From positions 417,001 to 481,000 of the forward strand of contig WPIO01000070.1 of the NCBI GenBank assembly GCA_009760855.2: a stretch of 64,000 nucleotides of DNA. The letters are read 5' to 3'. Positions 1-31,955 of the stretch are shown in pieces. The position numbers were made by a program, and so were the translations under genes. This stretch comes from Cristatella mucedo (lineage: Eukaryota > Bryozoa > Phylactolaemata > Cristatellidae). How positions within the stretch are numbered: position 1 is the stretch's first letter; each line of letters begins with the position of its first letter. The notes under the pieces are model-generated. The model was given only the letters and a program-made list of their open reading frames with translations. It was not told the origin of the DNA and searched no databases.

Positions 1-1
1 G

Positions 2-487
2 ATCCGAAGTGCAGAATTGTATTGTCCAGCTGTGGGCTGCTGGGTTGATGAAGGAGAGAGAATCCCTTTCGAGATCAGGAACAGTTTAGGCGGCCCTAGT
101 GATTCGGCCAGGCGCTCGCTTCATACCGAAATGGTGGAAGTCATTAGGCAGCAGCTACCTGCCGATCCTGATGGCCGCACCGACAAAATCATCGTGGCCC
201 TACTTCAGGTCATTATTCTACTTTCACCGGAGAACTTGCTTGGTAGTGCTGCTGCCACCGATTCCAGTAGCTTAGCGGATGTGTCGGATGCCCAGCAACA
301 CTATATTGTGCTTCTTCGGCACTACATTGAGGCCAAGTATTCTTACACTTCGGCAGCAGAGCTAGTGCCTGAGCTTATCCGGCTTTTGTCCTTGTGCAAG
401 CGTACTGCACACCACCTGAGTGCAGTACTTTTGGCAACTAAAGCCATACGAGAGGATCCATTATTGCATGAGATCCTCGAGCAATAA
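2..487 (+). CDS. Nuclear receptor A, C-terminal LBD exon (5' partial)
   Basis: This is the last coding exon of a nuclear receptor, a ligand-regulated transcription factor. The frame is open from base 2 and ends at TAA 485-487; the acceptor and all other exons lie left of the window. The visible protein begins with RSAELY, the end of the helix-5 region, passes through SPENL (helix 8 region) and a DAQQHYIVLLRHYIEA stretch (helix 9), then a helix 10/11 ending in SLCKRTAHH. It finishes with DPLLHEILEQ. LLHEIL fits the AF-2 coactivator-binding core (two hydrophobics, any, E, two hydrophobics), so activation function is probably kept. It aligns with gene B along its whole length with no internal intron in either: RSA, CWVD, LLSPE, VSDAQ, Y..LLR, EA..SY and the AF-2 core are shared. 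The ATG-like start at base 17 is not a true start. The subfamily is inferred from the paralogue. Confidence 0.88.
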   Translation: MRSAELYCPAVGCWVDEGERIPFEIRNSLGGPSDSARRSLHTEMVEVIRQQLPADPDGRTDKIIVALLQVIILLSPENLLGSAAATDSSSLADVSDAQQHYIVLLRHYIEAKYSYTSAAELVPELIRLLSLCKRTAHHLSAVLLATKAIREDPLLHEILEQ

Positions 488-1194
488 TGATCGCTGCTGC
501 TGCCCACTCCACAGCAGCAGCAGGAAGGCAGTGAGCATCACAAAGTGGCGACTGAATAGGTTTTTATTTTACCGATTGTACGCAAACTTTTCGAGAGGTT
601 AATCCAGCAGTCATTATGCGCTGCTTTTCAGTGTCATGTCAAATCGACTAGAATAATTTAGTTACGCACGGGATACAGTAGTTCATGGTGAGACTTGATC
701 TCAGTGTGTATTAGCTCTTTGTTAGCTTGCCTGATTTCTCCATCCTGCAGTTATTATGTCCAGACAGAGACGTTATTGGCTTTTGTTTGAGATTTTTATA
801 CAGCGTACCTGTGATACCGTTGCAGAATATGTTACGTTTTTGCACCCCCGGCAGCTAGAGAGTTGGCTTGCAGTGGCACACGGAAGCTGCACGAGCTCAG
901 CTCAAGAGAAGCTGGAGAGTGCAGTGGCCAGGAACTTCTTTTTGTCACGTTCCTCAACCTTTAGCCTTTGTCAGGACCTGGTTGGCCCATGTATGGCAGC
1001 TTCAGTTTGCATCATTTGTTCCTTTAGAAGCTTTAAAACGTTTATGCTCATCTGGATCCCTGACGATCGCCGGACCTTCAAAAACAGAACTTCGACAGCC
1101 ACAGCAATATTGTCACGGTGCTGCAACAGCCGTGTATGCTTGCAAGACTCGTTTTCGCGAGAAGGATTAATTTCAATTTTGGACGCAAAATAAG
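488..1194. other. Probable 3' UTR / downstream region of gene A
   Basis: This follows the stop codon of gene A. No AATAAA signal is visible before the first repeat at 1195. A 145-codon open frame at 756-1193 has no recognisable domain and is probably chance. Confidence 0.35.
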
Positions 1195-1590
1195 AATAAT
1201 AATAATAATGCATTTGCATAGTGCCCTTAGAGAACTATTTGTTTCTAGGCACTTAGCTATAAAGGAAGCATGCTCCTACGTCTGTCTACTAGTACAATGT
1301 ACAATGTCAACATGCATAATATGGTTTGTTGTAACATGCAAAGTGTCAACATGTAAATATGGTTCATGGTAGCATGCACTGTATCAGCAACCATTAGCAC
1401 ACAAAGGACAAGGACCCACCAAATGCTTCGAGAAACAGATTCGCTTTTAGCTTCTTTTTAAGCGGCCAGTCATGGGATGTCGTGACGTCACTCGCAAGTG
1501 AGTACCTAGCGCTGGGAGTATACGAACTATAAGAACGATTTACTAAGGATTTCAGATTCGTTCAAGATATATGCGGTTTCGTTTATACGT
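1195..1590 (-). mobile_element. LINE-A 3' fragment
   Basis: On the - strand this is the 3' untranslated part and end of LINE-A. It starts with the (AAT)n tail complement and the hairpin (tagtgccc...tctaggcac), then the segment with repeated 'cagcatgca' words and the stretch that elsewhere encodes the end of the reverse transcriptase ORF (gggagtatacgaacta). It is diverged and 5' truncated. Confidence 0.8.
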
Positions 1591-1882
1591 ACCTCAGCCG
1601 ACGATGGTGCCACGCCTGAATGCGTTATCTGCCAGTGCTAGGCTGGGTTTCCTCCCGACCACGGACTAGCCATTTGGAGTGCAGCTAGGCGTTAGCAACA
1701 ACGCTAGCGAATCAGAGCTCAGCGTTTCGGTACCGCAGACGAGAGTAGCGGACAAAATTGCGGGTGGGCAGTGGTGCCTCCGCCGGCTCAGTTCGCAGTC
1801 GAATAGACTGGTGGTCTTGCTCGTCGCCTGGTGTTTTGTGCAGTTCGCGACAGCAAACAAACTACAATATGGCTAAACGATT

Positions 1883-2810
1883 TAATAATAATAATAATGG
1901 ATTTGATATAGCGCCATCAGAGAACTCAATCTCTCTCTTTCTAGGCATTTTGAGTAAGAATTGCGGGTGGTACGATGCCTAGCCTGGTTTCGGACTGCTT
2001 CCAATAGGTAGAAGGGAGCAAGAGAATGAAGAGACCTAAAAGTGAATAACCTAAAATGTTGTTGCAAAGAAGGATTGAGAGCCAGTGCAACTCGGCGACG
2101 AATGGTGTGATGTGGCAACCAGACAATAACGAGAGACAAGCCTGGCTGCAGAATTTTGCACCAACTGTAAGTATATGTTTTATAGATTGAAATAGAAACC
2201 AAGCAGTAGGTTATAGAAAACCGAGACACGATGTCACAAATGCATGGACCATCTTGGATGTGGTATCTGTTTAAGCAGGACCGAATGTTATGCAATATTA
2301 TATAGCTGAACATATGTGGACTCGACGGTGGAGCTAATGTGGTCGTCTAGTGAAAGGTCAAATTAGAGCAGGACAACTAAATTTCGTGCAGATTGTACCG
2401 GAGTAGGGAGACGGCAGAGCCAATTTTGAGCGTTACGCTTTCCAATTTTTGAATCCCACTTTGTTTGCCCATGTGTAGCAAGTTAGTTTATTCATCATTT
2501 AATTAGAGAGAGAGAGAGAGAGTCTGCTGCCGTCCAAGTGCGGATGTCAGAGATACTTGCAGTAAAAGTAGTTGAGAGAACTCGACGTGCTAGGAGGGAT
2601 CATAGCACGGCGGGTGCAGCTGCGTTACCATCTGCACATAAGTGAAACCCTAGGTTATGCTTGACAATCATATCGGCAATACGGAAAGTATGAATTATGA
2701 AAAGGAGCAGACCAAGCACAGAGCCACGAGGTACCCCAGCGGTTCCTCTCATGATCTTTGTCCGCTTACATCAATACTCCCAAGTGAGAGATAGGACCTA
2801 AACCATTGTT
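1883..2810 (-). mobile_element. LINE-A fragment, 5' truncated, RT C-terminal half
   Basis: Tail complement (AAT)n and hairpin at 1883-1955 are followed on the - strand by the reverse transcriptase C-terminal region and, towards 2700-2810, by sequence equivalent to the PQGSVLGP/YADD part. Stops and frameshifts are numerous. The 3' untranslated segment between hairpin and ORF is missing compared with other copies. Confidence 0.75.
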
Positions 2811-3196
2811 TAGGAAAGCTGCCCGATTAATGGGAAGTACAATATTTACCGGTTTTGTAAATGGCTGTGAATTAATTTGCAAACTAATTTACGGAATAAT
2901 TTACGTTATAATATAAGTTTGCAGCCGGTACATTGGTTGAGTACATTTCAATCGAGATCCAGCATTAGCAGACGCTGAAAAGAAGAGACGTCCTCGCCAG
3001 CAGCAACGTGCCGGTGAGACCGAGGAAGGAGCAGAAGCACGACGAATTCCGCGAAGTTGAAGCCACTAGCGTCTCACCAGTGGCGCCAGCAGCGAGGTCA
3101 CGTGCCGGAGAGAGACTTGGGAAGCAGAAGGAGATGCTATTGACTCAAATTCTCCGTGATTTTTCATGGACACAAGCTCCGCTGTTTTCAGTCGTA

Positions 3197-3272
3197 TGTA
3201 ATAATAATAATAAACTCGATATGGCACAGTCAGAGAACTCAATTGCTTTCTAGGCACTTTGCATGTCATATA
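3197..3272 (-). mobile_element. LINE-A 3' tail only
   Basis: (AAT)n complement plus the terminal hairpin (cagagaactcaattgctttctaggcac). This is a severely 5'-truncated copy of about 75 bp. Confidence 0.7.
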
Positions 3273-3423
3273 TCTAGAGAGCTCACATTTATAAAGGCCA
3301 AGTGAGTAGACGCGTGCCCGCTTGGCGGGAGCGCAATAGGTAGCCCGTGTATGAAGTGCATAAGTAATATAAGTAATATAGTAAGTATATAAGTAAAGTG
3401 AAGTATATTATCGTTTTCTATGC

Positions 3424-3990
3424 GCTGCAGTGCTCTGACCGCCGCGTGAGAGAGTTCGTTGCACGCCATTGCTGCTGCCGGAACCGAGCGACCCTCTGTC
3501 GCTCGCTGTCGAACGGACTTGTCTCCGCTGTGGACGTGAACTTATTATCTGACGGTAGGGGGGCTCTTCGTTGCTGCCGTGTTCCGCTACTGTCGGCGCT
3601 ACCCGGGAGCGCTGGTGCCACACCTGCAAGTCGCTAATCATTATAGAAAACTCAGACGACCCGATATTTGTCGCGCGTCGGCTGGGACCAGTACCATGAC
3701 GAGCGCTGTGCTGGTGGCTTTGTTCCGTCCGGGCGTGAAAGACGCCGAACTTCGTTTGGAACATTCAATAACGAAGTGTTGGTAAATTCCCGAGGACCGT
3801 TGGCAGTCGTTCTGTGCTAGTTTCGTTTCTTGTGACTATGTTGGTCAGGGCTGTTGCTAATACATGGATAAACGCCGGATTAAGGCTTGCACTGACCGCA
3901 GTACTGATTGCTAAGCGAAACTTCGGAATTATGGGAAATCTTGTGCCAAACGCCTACGAATTTCAGAGCTGCGTGTCACCATAATTTGAA
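3424..3990. repeat. Unclassified dispersed repeat R3, copy 1
   Basis: Shares several words in the same order with 29785-30215 and 31735-31945: tgcacgc-attgct, cgctgtcggc, tgccacacctgcaagtcgct, tttgtcgc-cgtcggctggga, gaagtgttgg-taa, aacttcggaat. No domain was recognised. It could be the 5' region of a LINE or an unknown element. Confidence 0.5.
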
Positions 3991-4483
3991 GCACAGCCAG
4001 ACCCCCGCCGACGACTGTTCGACTTACAAAAACTCCGAGATAAAAACTCGGTCACGGTCACGCGAACGAAAAACGAAAATCAAAATTTATTCAAGAGAAC
4101 TTTCCAAATTCGCGTTCGGTCAGTAGATTAAATTTAGAATAAGCGCACTCACACGCACATTTGCGCGCGCACGCACGCACGCACACGTATGTTTTATAAG
4201 ATGTTGGATGAGCCTGCTTTACGAATTCTTTCTCTTCCTTTATCTCGGCCGCATGAAATCCAAGACGTATCCAGACGTATCCAGACTGAGCTCTGGACTA
4301 AGAAATCACCCATGACGGCGACTTATGTATAGGGTGCAGCCCTTTAGCAGCACTTGCCGGCTGAGCGCCGTCTTTAAACAGGTCCCGGCGTGCTAGCGCA
4401 CCTAAAGCCCGTTTAAATAGAAACGGGCTTTAGGCGATAACGAGTAGCTGCCGACCATACGCATGCAAGGCTGTGATCCTAAA

Positions 4484-4570
4484 AATAATAGTAATAATAT
4501 CAAAACGTTTGTTTAGTACTCTAAGAGAGCTAAATCTTTTTTCTCGGCACTTGACATTTAAAAAGAAGCA
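4484..4570 (-). mobile_element. LINE-A/SINE-type 3' tail, diverged
   Basis: AAT-rich run followed by a degenerate hairpin (agtactctaagagagctaaatc...tcggcacttgacattt) in - orientation. Confidence 0.55.
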
Positions 4571-4731
4571 ACTAGTTGATTAGTGATTCGACAAAAAGTT
4601 TCTGCTCGAAAAATCAGAAGGACGGAGCACATTCTCTGAGGGATCTTGTGAATTTTCATAAATGTCTTGAATTCGTGGGATCCCAACAGTCGATGGTCTG
4701 CTCAGAGAATAGAAAAAAAAGCACAAAAATA

Positions 4732-4885
4732 TCATAGAAATAGCACAGCATAGAAATAGCATTGCATAGAAATAGCATAGCATAGAAATAGCACAGCATA
4801 GAAATAGCATTGCATAGAAATAGCATAGCATAGAAAGAGCATAGCATAGAAATAGCATAGCATTGCAAGAGCATAGCATAGAAAT
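4732..4885. repeat. Minisatellite, about 16-bp unit
   Basis: Around nine imperfect copies of a unit like agcatagcatagaaat. It gives an artificial repetitive reading frame on the - strand (YFYAML repeats) that should not be read as a protein. Confidence 0.85.
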
Positions 4886-4911
4886 AGCACACAGGAACGG
4901 AAATAGACGAT

Positions 4912-5008
4912 GATCGTGCTTCCTTTGCAGCAAATGCAAACTGCCTAGAAAGAGATTGAGTTTTCTGAGGGCGCTGTATCAAATGCATTATTATTATTAG
5001 TATTATCA
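4912..5008 (+). mobile_element. LINE-A 3' tail
   Basis: ctttgcagcaaatgcaaact, then the hairpin and gcgctgtatcaaatgc followed by an ATT run. It lies immediately upstream of a longer LINE-A copy. Confidence 0.8.
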
Positions 5009-5093
5009 CCTGGAGCACACGGAAAGATGGGAGAAGGGATGTGTCTTTAGTTGAAGCTTTATGGATGCACCTTGTAGGCACCTTTATGGATGC

Positions 5094-6060
5094 ACAAGTT
5101 GTACCTTTGCTTTGATCCCTCCCAACCTTCGAGCACATCAAATTCTCTAAACTCACTTGCTGCATGCATTGATGACATCCACACATGGATGGCAGCAAAT
5201 TTTATAAAACTAAACGATGATAAAACTAACTTACTAGTTATGGACAAACCCAGTGTGATTCAGAGATTGGAAAGGCTGACTCTCAAAATTGGCTCTGCCA
5301 GTATATCTCCTGTCGAATCAGCTCGAAATCTAGGTGTCATATTCCTAAGCGACCTCTCGTTAGACGACCATATCAGCTCCACGGTCAAATCTGCCTATTT
5401 TCAGCTTCATAACATTGCTAAAATTCGGGCTTGTTTTGATAAGGATACCACGTCCAAGTTGGTCCATGCATTCGTGACATCTCGTCTCGACTTCTGCAAC
5501 TCACTGCTTACTGGCCTACCAGCATGTGCGATCAGGTGATTGCAGCTGGTGCAAAACTCTGCAGCTAGGCTTGTCTGTCGTGAGCATCGCAGTTGCCACA
5601 TTACACAACTTCTCGCCGACCTGCACTGGCTCCCAGTCAAGCAACGGATTGACTTCAAGGTTTTGTCGCTCACTTTTAGGTCACTTCATTCTTTGGCTCC
5701 AGCCTATCTCTCCGACATACTCCCCCCATCAGGCCAAGCATCGTACCACCCGCTTTTAGGAATCCAACAGTCTACAAATACCTCGTACAAACCTTAAATC
5801 CTTTGGAAACCGTGCATTTAGTTCGTATGCTCCCAAAGCCTGGAACTCCCTCCCGACTTGGGCCAGAACATCCCCTGACCTGACCACGTTTAAAAGGAAC
5901 TTAAAAACACCTATTTAGGACAGCATTTAGTGGGTACCTGTGATGATTTTACTTACCATTCAATTGCATTTCCCTTTGCAGCAAATGTAAAGCGCCTAGA
6001 AAGAGATTAAGTTCTCAGAGGGCGCTTTATCAAGTACGCTATTGTTATTATTATTATTAT
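5094..6060 (+). mobile_element. LINE-A copy, RT C-terminal part with 3' end
   Basis: Begins abruptly inside the reverse transcriptase just after the YADD position (LYLCFDPSQPS) and continues through WMAANFIKLNDDKTNLLVM, the HWLPVKQRIDFKVLSL block and the KAWNSLPT-like end. A frameshift and stop fall near 5540. It ends with the hairpin and ATT tail at 5978-6058. It is 5' truncated, as usual for target-primed reverse transcription. It is CR1/L2-like by motif content, and not functional. Confidence 0.88.
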
Positions 6061-6265
6061 GCAAAGGGAATATAGGCGGTTACGGAATCCTGAAGCGAGC
6101 TCCAAATTGTTTGTACATACGGAAGTGAACGACCGGATCGCCAGGAGATTTCAATTTATTGCAAGGAGCGGAGAGACGCCTGAAAGCCATGAAGCGAGCG
6201 ATACAAAATCACACTTGTCGAGCAATGAATTCGGATAGGTAGGCTGGTGCAAGCGACCCTTGGGC

Positions 6266-6603
<338 letters not shown>

Positions 6604-6965
6604 CATCATGTCTTTTTACAAAAAGGTCAAGGTCTCGCCCCTCCTTGACTTAGCCCTTGCAGTGTCAATCGAGGTGTGATAATGGTAGGCTGTTGTTTCG
6701 CTACTACTGCCTCGGAACGGAGGGGACACGACCCTGTCAGCTGCCAAATTGAATTAGAGGCTCAACTTTTGTTGTTGTCATTAGCCAAGAAGACAAACTG
6801 TACATAGACGTCAACATTCTCTCTCTGGCCCACTGGAGTTGGCAGGAGTGTCAGACTTTTCAGCCAGGACGAGTGGCGCTAAGTCACTGAAATTATCACT
6901 TTTTAAAGCAATTTAATTTTTAATTGATTTTAATTGATTTCATTTAATTCAAAATTATTCATCTT
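6604..6965. other. Intergenic, no feature recognised
   Basis: Unique-looking sequence between the GA array and a LINE-A tail. I see no gene in it. Confidence 0.4.
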
Positions 6966-7121
6966 TTGTATGCTTGTGCGTGCTGACAATTGTGTGCTAC
7001 CTCTAACCACGTGATCATACATCCTTTACAGCACCTGTAAAGTGCCTAGAAAGAGATTAAGTTCTCTTAGGGCGCTATGCAAATATATCATCGTTATTAT
7101 TATTATCATTATTATTATCAA
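6966..7121 (+). mobile_element. LINE-A 3' UTR and tail
   Basis: Starts in the 3' UTR segment (cttgtgcgtgctgac) and runs through the hairpin (agtgcctagaaagagattaa) into an ATT run. Confidence 0.8.
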
Positions 7122-8745
7122 TGCATACATACGGGAGCAACGATTCTTGAATTAAGTGCACATGAATCTGCCACCATTTCCACCATGACTGAGGGCACGG
7201 AAATTAGAAGTAAGCATTAAATGTTGGTCTTATTAGGCTAGCGCCCGAGTTTGTTAGCAGTTCCCGAATCAGAAGCAATCGGAACCGGATATTTCATAAT
7301 CTATAGTTTTTAGAAAGAATAAAGAGCCACCCGAAGCGATGGTTAGACAGATGTATTTCGGTCCTAGAAACTAGTGTACGCTCGGGTCTGTGCTACGCTC
7401 TGTGGTCTTGTGAACGTGCGCTTCTCAGTGATTATGGAATACACCACTCTATGCTAAGGAAATGAACACGTTATGTAAGGTATGGGTGTTCTTGTTTGCT
7501 GTCACGCTAATCGCTGCACTCGACATAACTGCGTGCATCGGTGCAGCACCGATGACTTGTAGGAAGGACGCTTCGAAACGCTATGCCACCCTGGCTTGGC
7601 CCAGGGGGTTTAGTTGTTCGCCTTTGACGATCAAGATCGTGGACTCAAGCCCTTATCGCGTATGAAGTGCCCGGATAGGTATCGAATTCTTTTAGGAATT
7701 GTATTTTATATACCCGAAATTTGACCTGATGTTGAGCCGTGCTCGAATGCTATTGGCCGGCGCGAGAACTAGGACGTGCGGCTAGCCGTAGTAGCCACGC
7801 AAACTAGCGAGCTTTCGTGGCCAAGTATATGCATATATTTATGCTTCTTGATTTACATTGCAGTGCCCATTCGGCAAGAGCTTCGTCCTGCGAAGGGTCC
7901 AATAGCTGACACTTAGGTCAGTCGTTTGGGGTACTCTCGGCCAGCGTGCTTAGTTAGGATTAGTACCCCTGAGCCAGGGTCAGTAACCTTGAAATTTCTG
8001 AGTGGATGTCGGGCAGACTGAAGAACATCTGTTTAGCCCACGCGCGTAAGAAAGAGAATATTCCCTGAGCTCGGGATCCGAGCGTCCGAGCCAGCTTTAG
8101 AAACGCACATCTTCGCTCGCCATTTTTTAGCTACGCTATCAGGCGCAACCTTCAAGAGCGAAGCCAGGGGATTTGGCATGATGAGCGAAATCTTGACCTT
8201 CGAAGGCGTGGTGCAAGGTGAACGCCTGGAGAACGCCGATTAAGCTCTCAAGCACCCGCAAAAATTCGAAGTTCACTTTCGAAACTGCTGTGTAGCCTGC
8301 TGGCGTCCTACAGGGAGATTTTCCGTCGGTAACTATCGTCTCTGAGCTTACTCAATAAGAACTGACAGAGAGGTAAAACTTCCGATCCTAACATCGTTTA
8401 ACTACTGCGTACATGGTGAAAGCTCATTGAAAAAAGGCGCCGACATTTGGCCGGCTGCCTCGTCCATTGCTCGCAAATCCGCCAATATGGCGATGTCGTC
8501 AGCAGCCACTGTGGTCTCGACTGACCCCGTCCGTAAATTCTGCATACTAAGGGGCGGCTATTGTGAGTACTAGCTCCGTTTGTATGCGTGTCTAATGTAT
8601 TTCTCCTTATGCAAGCCACGAGGCTGCGCATGAAACAGATCAGCTCGCAGCATAGGTGCTTCGAAGTAGCACGTGATAAGCTCCCAGAATCCCAGGCTGG
8701 AAGGGAGCTCCTGCAAATGCGTGAAAACAAGTGCAAGTAACAAGA
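7122..8745. other. Intergenic gap between converging genes
   Basis: No repeat family or domain was recognised. A 67-codon frame at 7462-7665 has a hydrophobic start but no further support. The right part may be 3' UTR of gene B. Confidence 0.4.
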
Positions 8746-8751
8746 TTTAAT
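8746..8751 (-). terminator. Possible poly(A) signal of gene B (ATTAAA)
   Basis: On the - strand the hexamer ATTAAA occurs about 430 bases after the gene B stop. It is the commonest variant of AATAAA. No canonical AATAAA was seen nearby, and no downstream GT-rich element was verified. Confidence 0.3.
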
Positions 8752-9178
8752 AAACGTATAAATGAGAGCGATAGATATGCGTGTGATATATGGTGCCACA
8801 AGCCTTGGGCATTGCACGCGGCTCAAACAGAAAGGCTGCAACTCCGGCTTCCTACGGTAGAACGGCCAGCAGACTGGCCACGTGTGGCAAACAGCTGTGG
8901 CATCCCAAGTTAGCAGCGGAACCTACGTCTGGGGGAATGCTGGTTGACCTACAAGGTGGCAGCCGCTTGCAAGCCAAGGCGAGTTGGTTGAATACAAAAC
9001 AAGACATTGAACACAAGCCATGTCCACCAACGTCTGACACTATTACTGCAGTACACCGGTCCTCCGGCACACACTGAGCATGAAGTCAGGCAGAGGATCA
9101 AAGGAGGCAAACAGTAGCAAAGCCCGCCTAGCCCGCTATGGACAACAACGGGACCACGAAGGCGGCTGGCTGCTGGGG

Positions 9179-29280
<20,102 letters not shown>

Positions 29281-29384
29281 CTGCCGAAAAAAGAAAAGTG
29301 CCGAGGCCGAGGCCTGAGTCATTGCTGCCATGGCTACCAGCCGAAAGCGAGGTGGGACTCGACGACCAAACGCCAAAAATACAA

Positions 29385-29490
29385 GAAATAAACCTATAAT
29401 GATAACAATAATAAACATAGAGATAATAAATAGCAATAATAACACCAAGTATTTGCCTAGTGCCCTGAGAAAACTAAAGTTTTTTGAAGG
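29385..29490 (-). mobile_element. LINE-A 3' tail, diverged
   Basis: AAT-rich run with interruptions, then gtatttgcctagtgccctga and a degraded hairpin. It lies about 100 bp upstream of the finger I exon. Confidence 0.65.
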
Positions 29491-29631
29491 CAGTTTACAC
29501 GCCTTCACTCAGCTGGAACGGAAGTGTGTCGGCACGAACAGTAGCTGCATCCATGAAGCACACAAAGGAAATTGTACGGACGGAACAAAAGTTGTGAGAA
29601 AAAGGCGTGTTTTGAGCGTGCAGCCATTATA

Positions 29632-29750
29632 ACCAATCGATCGCGCTCCCTTTGCAGCAAATGTAAAGTGCCTAGAAAGAGAGTGAGTTCTCTGAGGGGG
29701 CCATACAAATGTGGTATTATTATTGTTATTATTATTATTTTCGTTATAAT
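29632..29750 (+). mobile_element. LINE-A 3' tail
   Basis: tccctttgcagcaaatgtaa, agtgcctagaaagagagtga, then an ATT run. It faces the previous tail. Confidence 0.82.
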
Positions 29751-29784
29751 TTAGCAACTATTAATATTAAGGATCCATTCATCT

Positions 29785-30215
29785 ATTAAGGAAGCGTTCT
29801 TCTTCGCTGTCGCGTTCGATCGCCGTCGGCGCGTCGGAGCTTCGAACTGGTAGGCAATGGCTAGCCGCGACACAAGAGTCAGCAGTAGTCACCGGCATTT
29901 GTCGCTCGTCGGCTGGGACTGGACCCGCTGCCAGCGCTGCGTTTGCACGGCCTGCGACTGTAAGTGAGGAGCCGCTGCGCCGCGCTGGTAACGCAACGGT
30001 CGGAAGTGTTGGCTAATTGCCAGGGACAGTTTTAGCAGTCGTCCCGAACTTGTCTCGTAGCTCGTGACTAAATTGGTATTGTACCGTTTGAAACGTGGTT
30101 CCCTGTATTTCTTGGATTAAGGCACGTACTGTCAACAGCTGAGACAGCCCTGGAAAGCGAGGCTACCGCCTGTGCCGAACTTCGGAATGCAGAGAAGTCC
30201 ACTGCTGAACCTCTG
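29785..30215. repeat. Unclassified dispersed repeat R3, copy 2
   Basis: Shares tttgtcgctcgtcggctggg, ggaagtgttggctaat, gcagtcgt, ggattaaggc and gaacttcggaat with 3660-3990 in the same order. Confidence 0.5.
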
Positions 30216-31734
30216 AGGGTTTTGCACTCGCGCTTGATACAAAATTGAAGAAGTTGACGAGCGCCATTGCATCGAGCTTGAGCGAACCTGAAATCGAGGC
30301 TTGTCAAAAATGGTTCGACGAATGACGTAGGGAATGACGTGGTTGTTATTCCTGAGCCGGTGCTGAGCCTGTGCTGAGCTTGTAACTGCTTTAACTTGCT
30401 TCGAGGTTGCTACAGGGGGCAACTGTTGAGAGTATAAACTGCTGCTTGGATACTGAACAAGCTGATTAAATATCTGAGTTGCCGAGCAGATGGCTGACGG
30501 TGTCTGCGTCTGCTCTACGAGTAACGTGACCTTTGCAAACTCTCGTTACTTGCCGACGACCCTTGATGAGGACCCTCGCTTTGGCCGTGATTTGGCAATG
30601 CACCAATGTGGCAATGTGTCGTATTCCTATGCTTTACGACGACAGAAATGAAGGCTTGTCTATCTCGCGCATTCTAGGATTCCACAACTCCTCTTCAGAT
30701 TTGTGTCTACTCGGTGAAGCACCTTATTCTGCATTTCACAATGTCTGCACATGCCTTCTCCAGCGATGATTTCATGGGACGTTGGAAATTGGCAAATGCA
30801 ATGACGCGATCGTCGTGCAAACAAACGTGCGTCAACAAACTTCGCTGGGCCACTACCACGCTACGACTGCTGAATTGATCAAAGCGAATGTACTGAACTT
30901 CTTGTGCCGATTCGCAGTAGCTTCATTGTACACTGTTCAGTTGTACATTGTACAGGCTTTGAAAGTCACCACTCCGTGTGTGTCTGTACTCGCAAGAGGT
31001 CAGCTGGACGCTAACACACCCACACACTGTCTAGAACCACCAACATACTGTCTACCACCACCCATACACCGTCTAACCGATTGAAAGGCAGACAACTCTG
31101 GATTGGTGAGGCAATGTCAGCAGTCAATCCCAGAAGCAGAGGTCACAGGCGCTGGTGAAATGAGGCTAGGGTTCAGGGTCTCAGACTTCTCCTCTGTGTA
31201 ATAAGTGTGCTAATCGGGATTTAGTTCAAGAGACCATTTCAGGTACCGGTCCGGAAATAGAGCGGAAGTACTCGCACGTCTATGAATGCCTATGTCTATG
31301 TCTATGAATGACAAAGGTACTCGCCAGTCTCATCTCCAAGTGAAAGTTCAAGCCGAGTGAGAGCGAAAGTCAAGTGAAGTGCTGCCGACCTAAAGGTCCG
31401 AGAATTCTGGAGACGCGCTGGAAGCGTTCAAGCTCAGACGCCAGCGCTGAAGTCAAGCTCGCTACTGCGACGGACGTGGCCCAGTCCATCGTGGCCGCCT
31501 ACCGCAATTGGCCACGCTTGGCTTAGGGTTCCTTTAATAGGAAGCCTAAATTTAAGGAGGCAAAAATTTGGTCTTCTACGTCGGTCAGATTAGGAGCGTC
31601 GAGCTGCTTGCTCTTCGCGGTCTCTGAATTGTAATTATTAGGAGCCGCTCAAGTCTTAACTTACGGATGACTAGGCTGCGAGTGAAATCCGAAATCATGT
31701 AATACTCGTCGAGTTTCGCCCGAGACTTTGAGCG
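30216..31734. other. No feature recognised
   Basis: Open frames of up to 100 codons (30782-31084) have no domain. No LINE or SINE signature was seen. Confidence 0.35.
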
Positions 31735-31945
31735 GGGCAGCTAGTTTTGCACGCTATTGCTAGGCTCGCACTCGCATTCGCAATAGACGCCGCCGGGGTT
31801 GCCCTCCGCGGCGGTTGAATAGAGTGCTCTGCTCTACGCTACGGTCGCTCTTCATTCCTGCAGCGCTCCGCCGCTGTCGGCTTACCTGCATGTTTTGATG
31901 CCACACCTGCAGGTCGCTAGCGGTGATATATGACCCAGCTGCGTG
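31735..31945. repeat. Unclassified dispersed repeat R3, copy 3 (partial)
   Basis: Shares ttgcacgctattgct, cgctgtcggctta and gatgccacacctgcaggtcg with 3460-3640. It is directly followed by a LINE-A insertion. Confidence 0.5.
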
Positions 31946-31955
31946 ACCGGCATTT

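Noticed and set aside
756-1193. 145-codon + strand frame after gene A
   Set aside because: Lies in the presumed 3' UTR, no domain, overlapped by frames in other registers and on the other strand.
5090-5539. 149-codon frame as a host gene
   Set aside because: It is the C-terminal RT part of LINE-A, found in many copies.
7462-7665. 67-codon frame with signal-peptide-like start (VFLFAVTLIAAL)
   Set aside because: Short, no domain, no conserved cysteine pattern, no neighbours. Cannot be distinguished from chance.
8398-8841. 147-codon - strand frame after gene B
   Set aside because: In the presumed 3' UTR of gene B; no domain and unusual composition.
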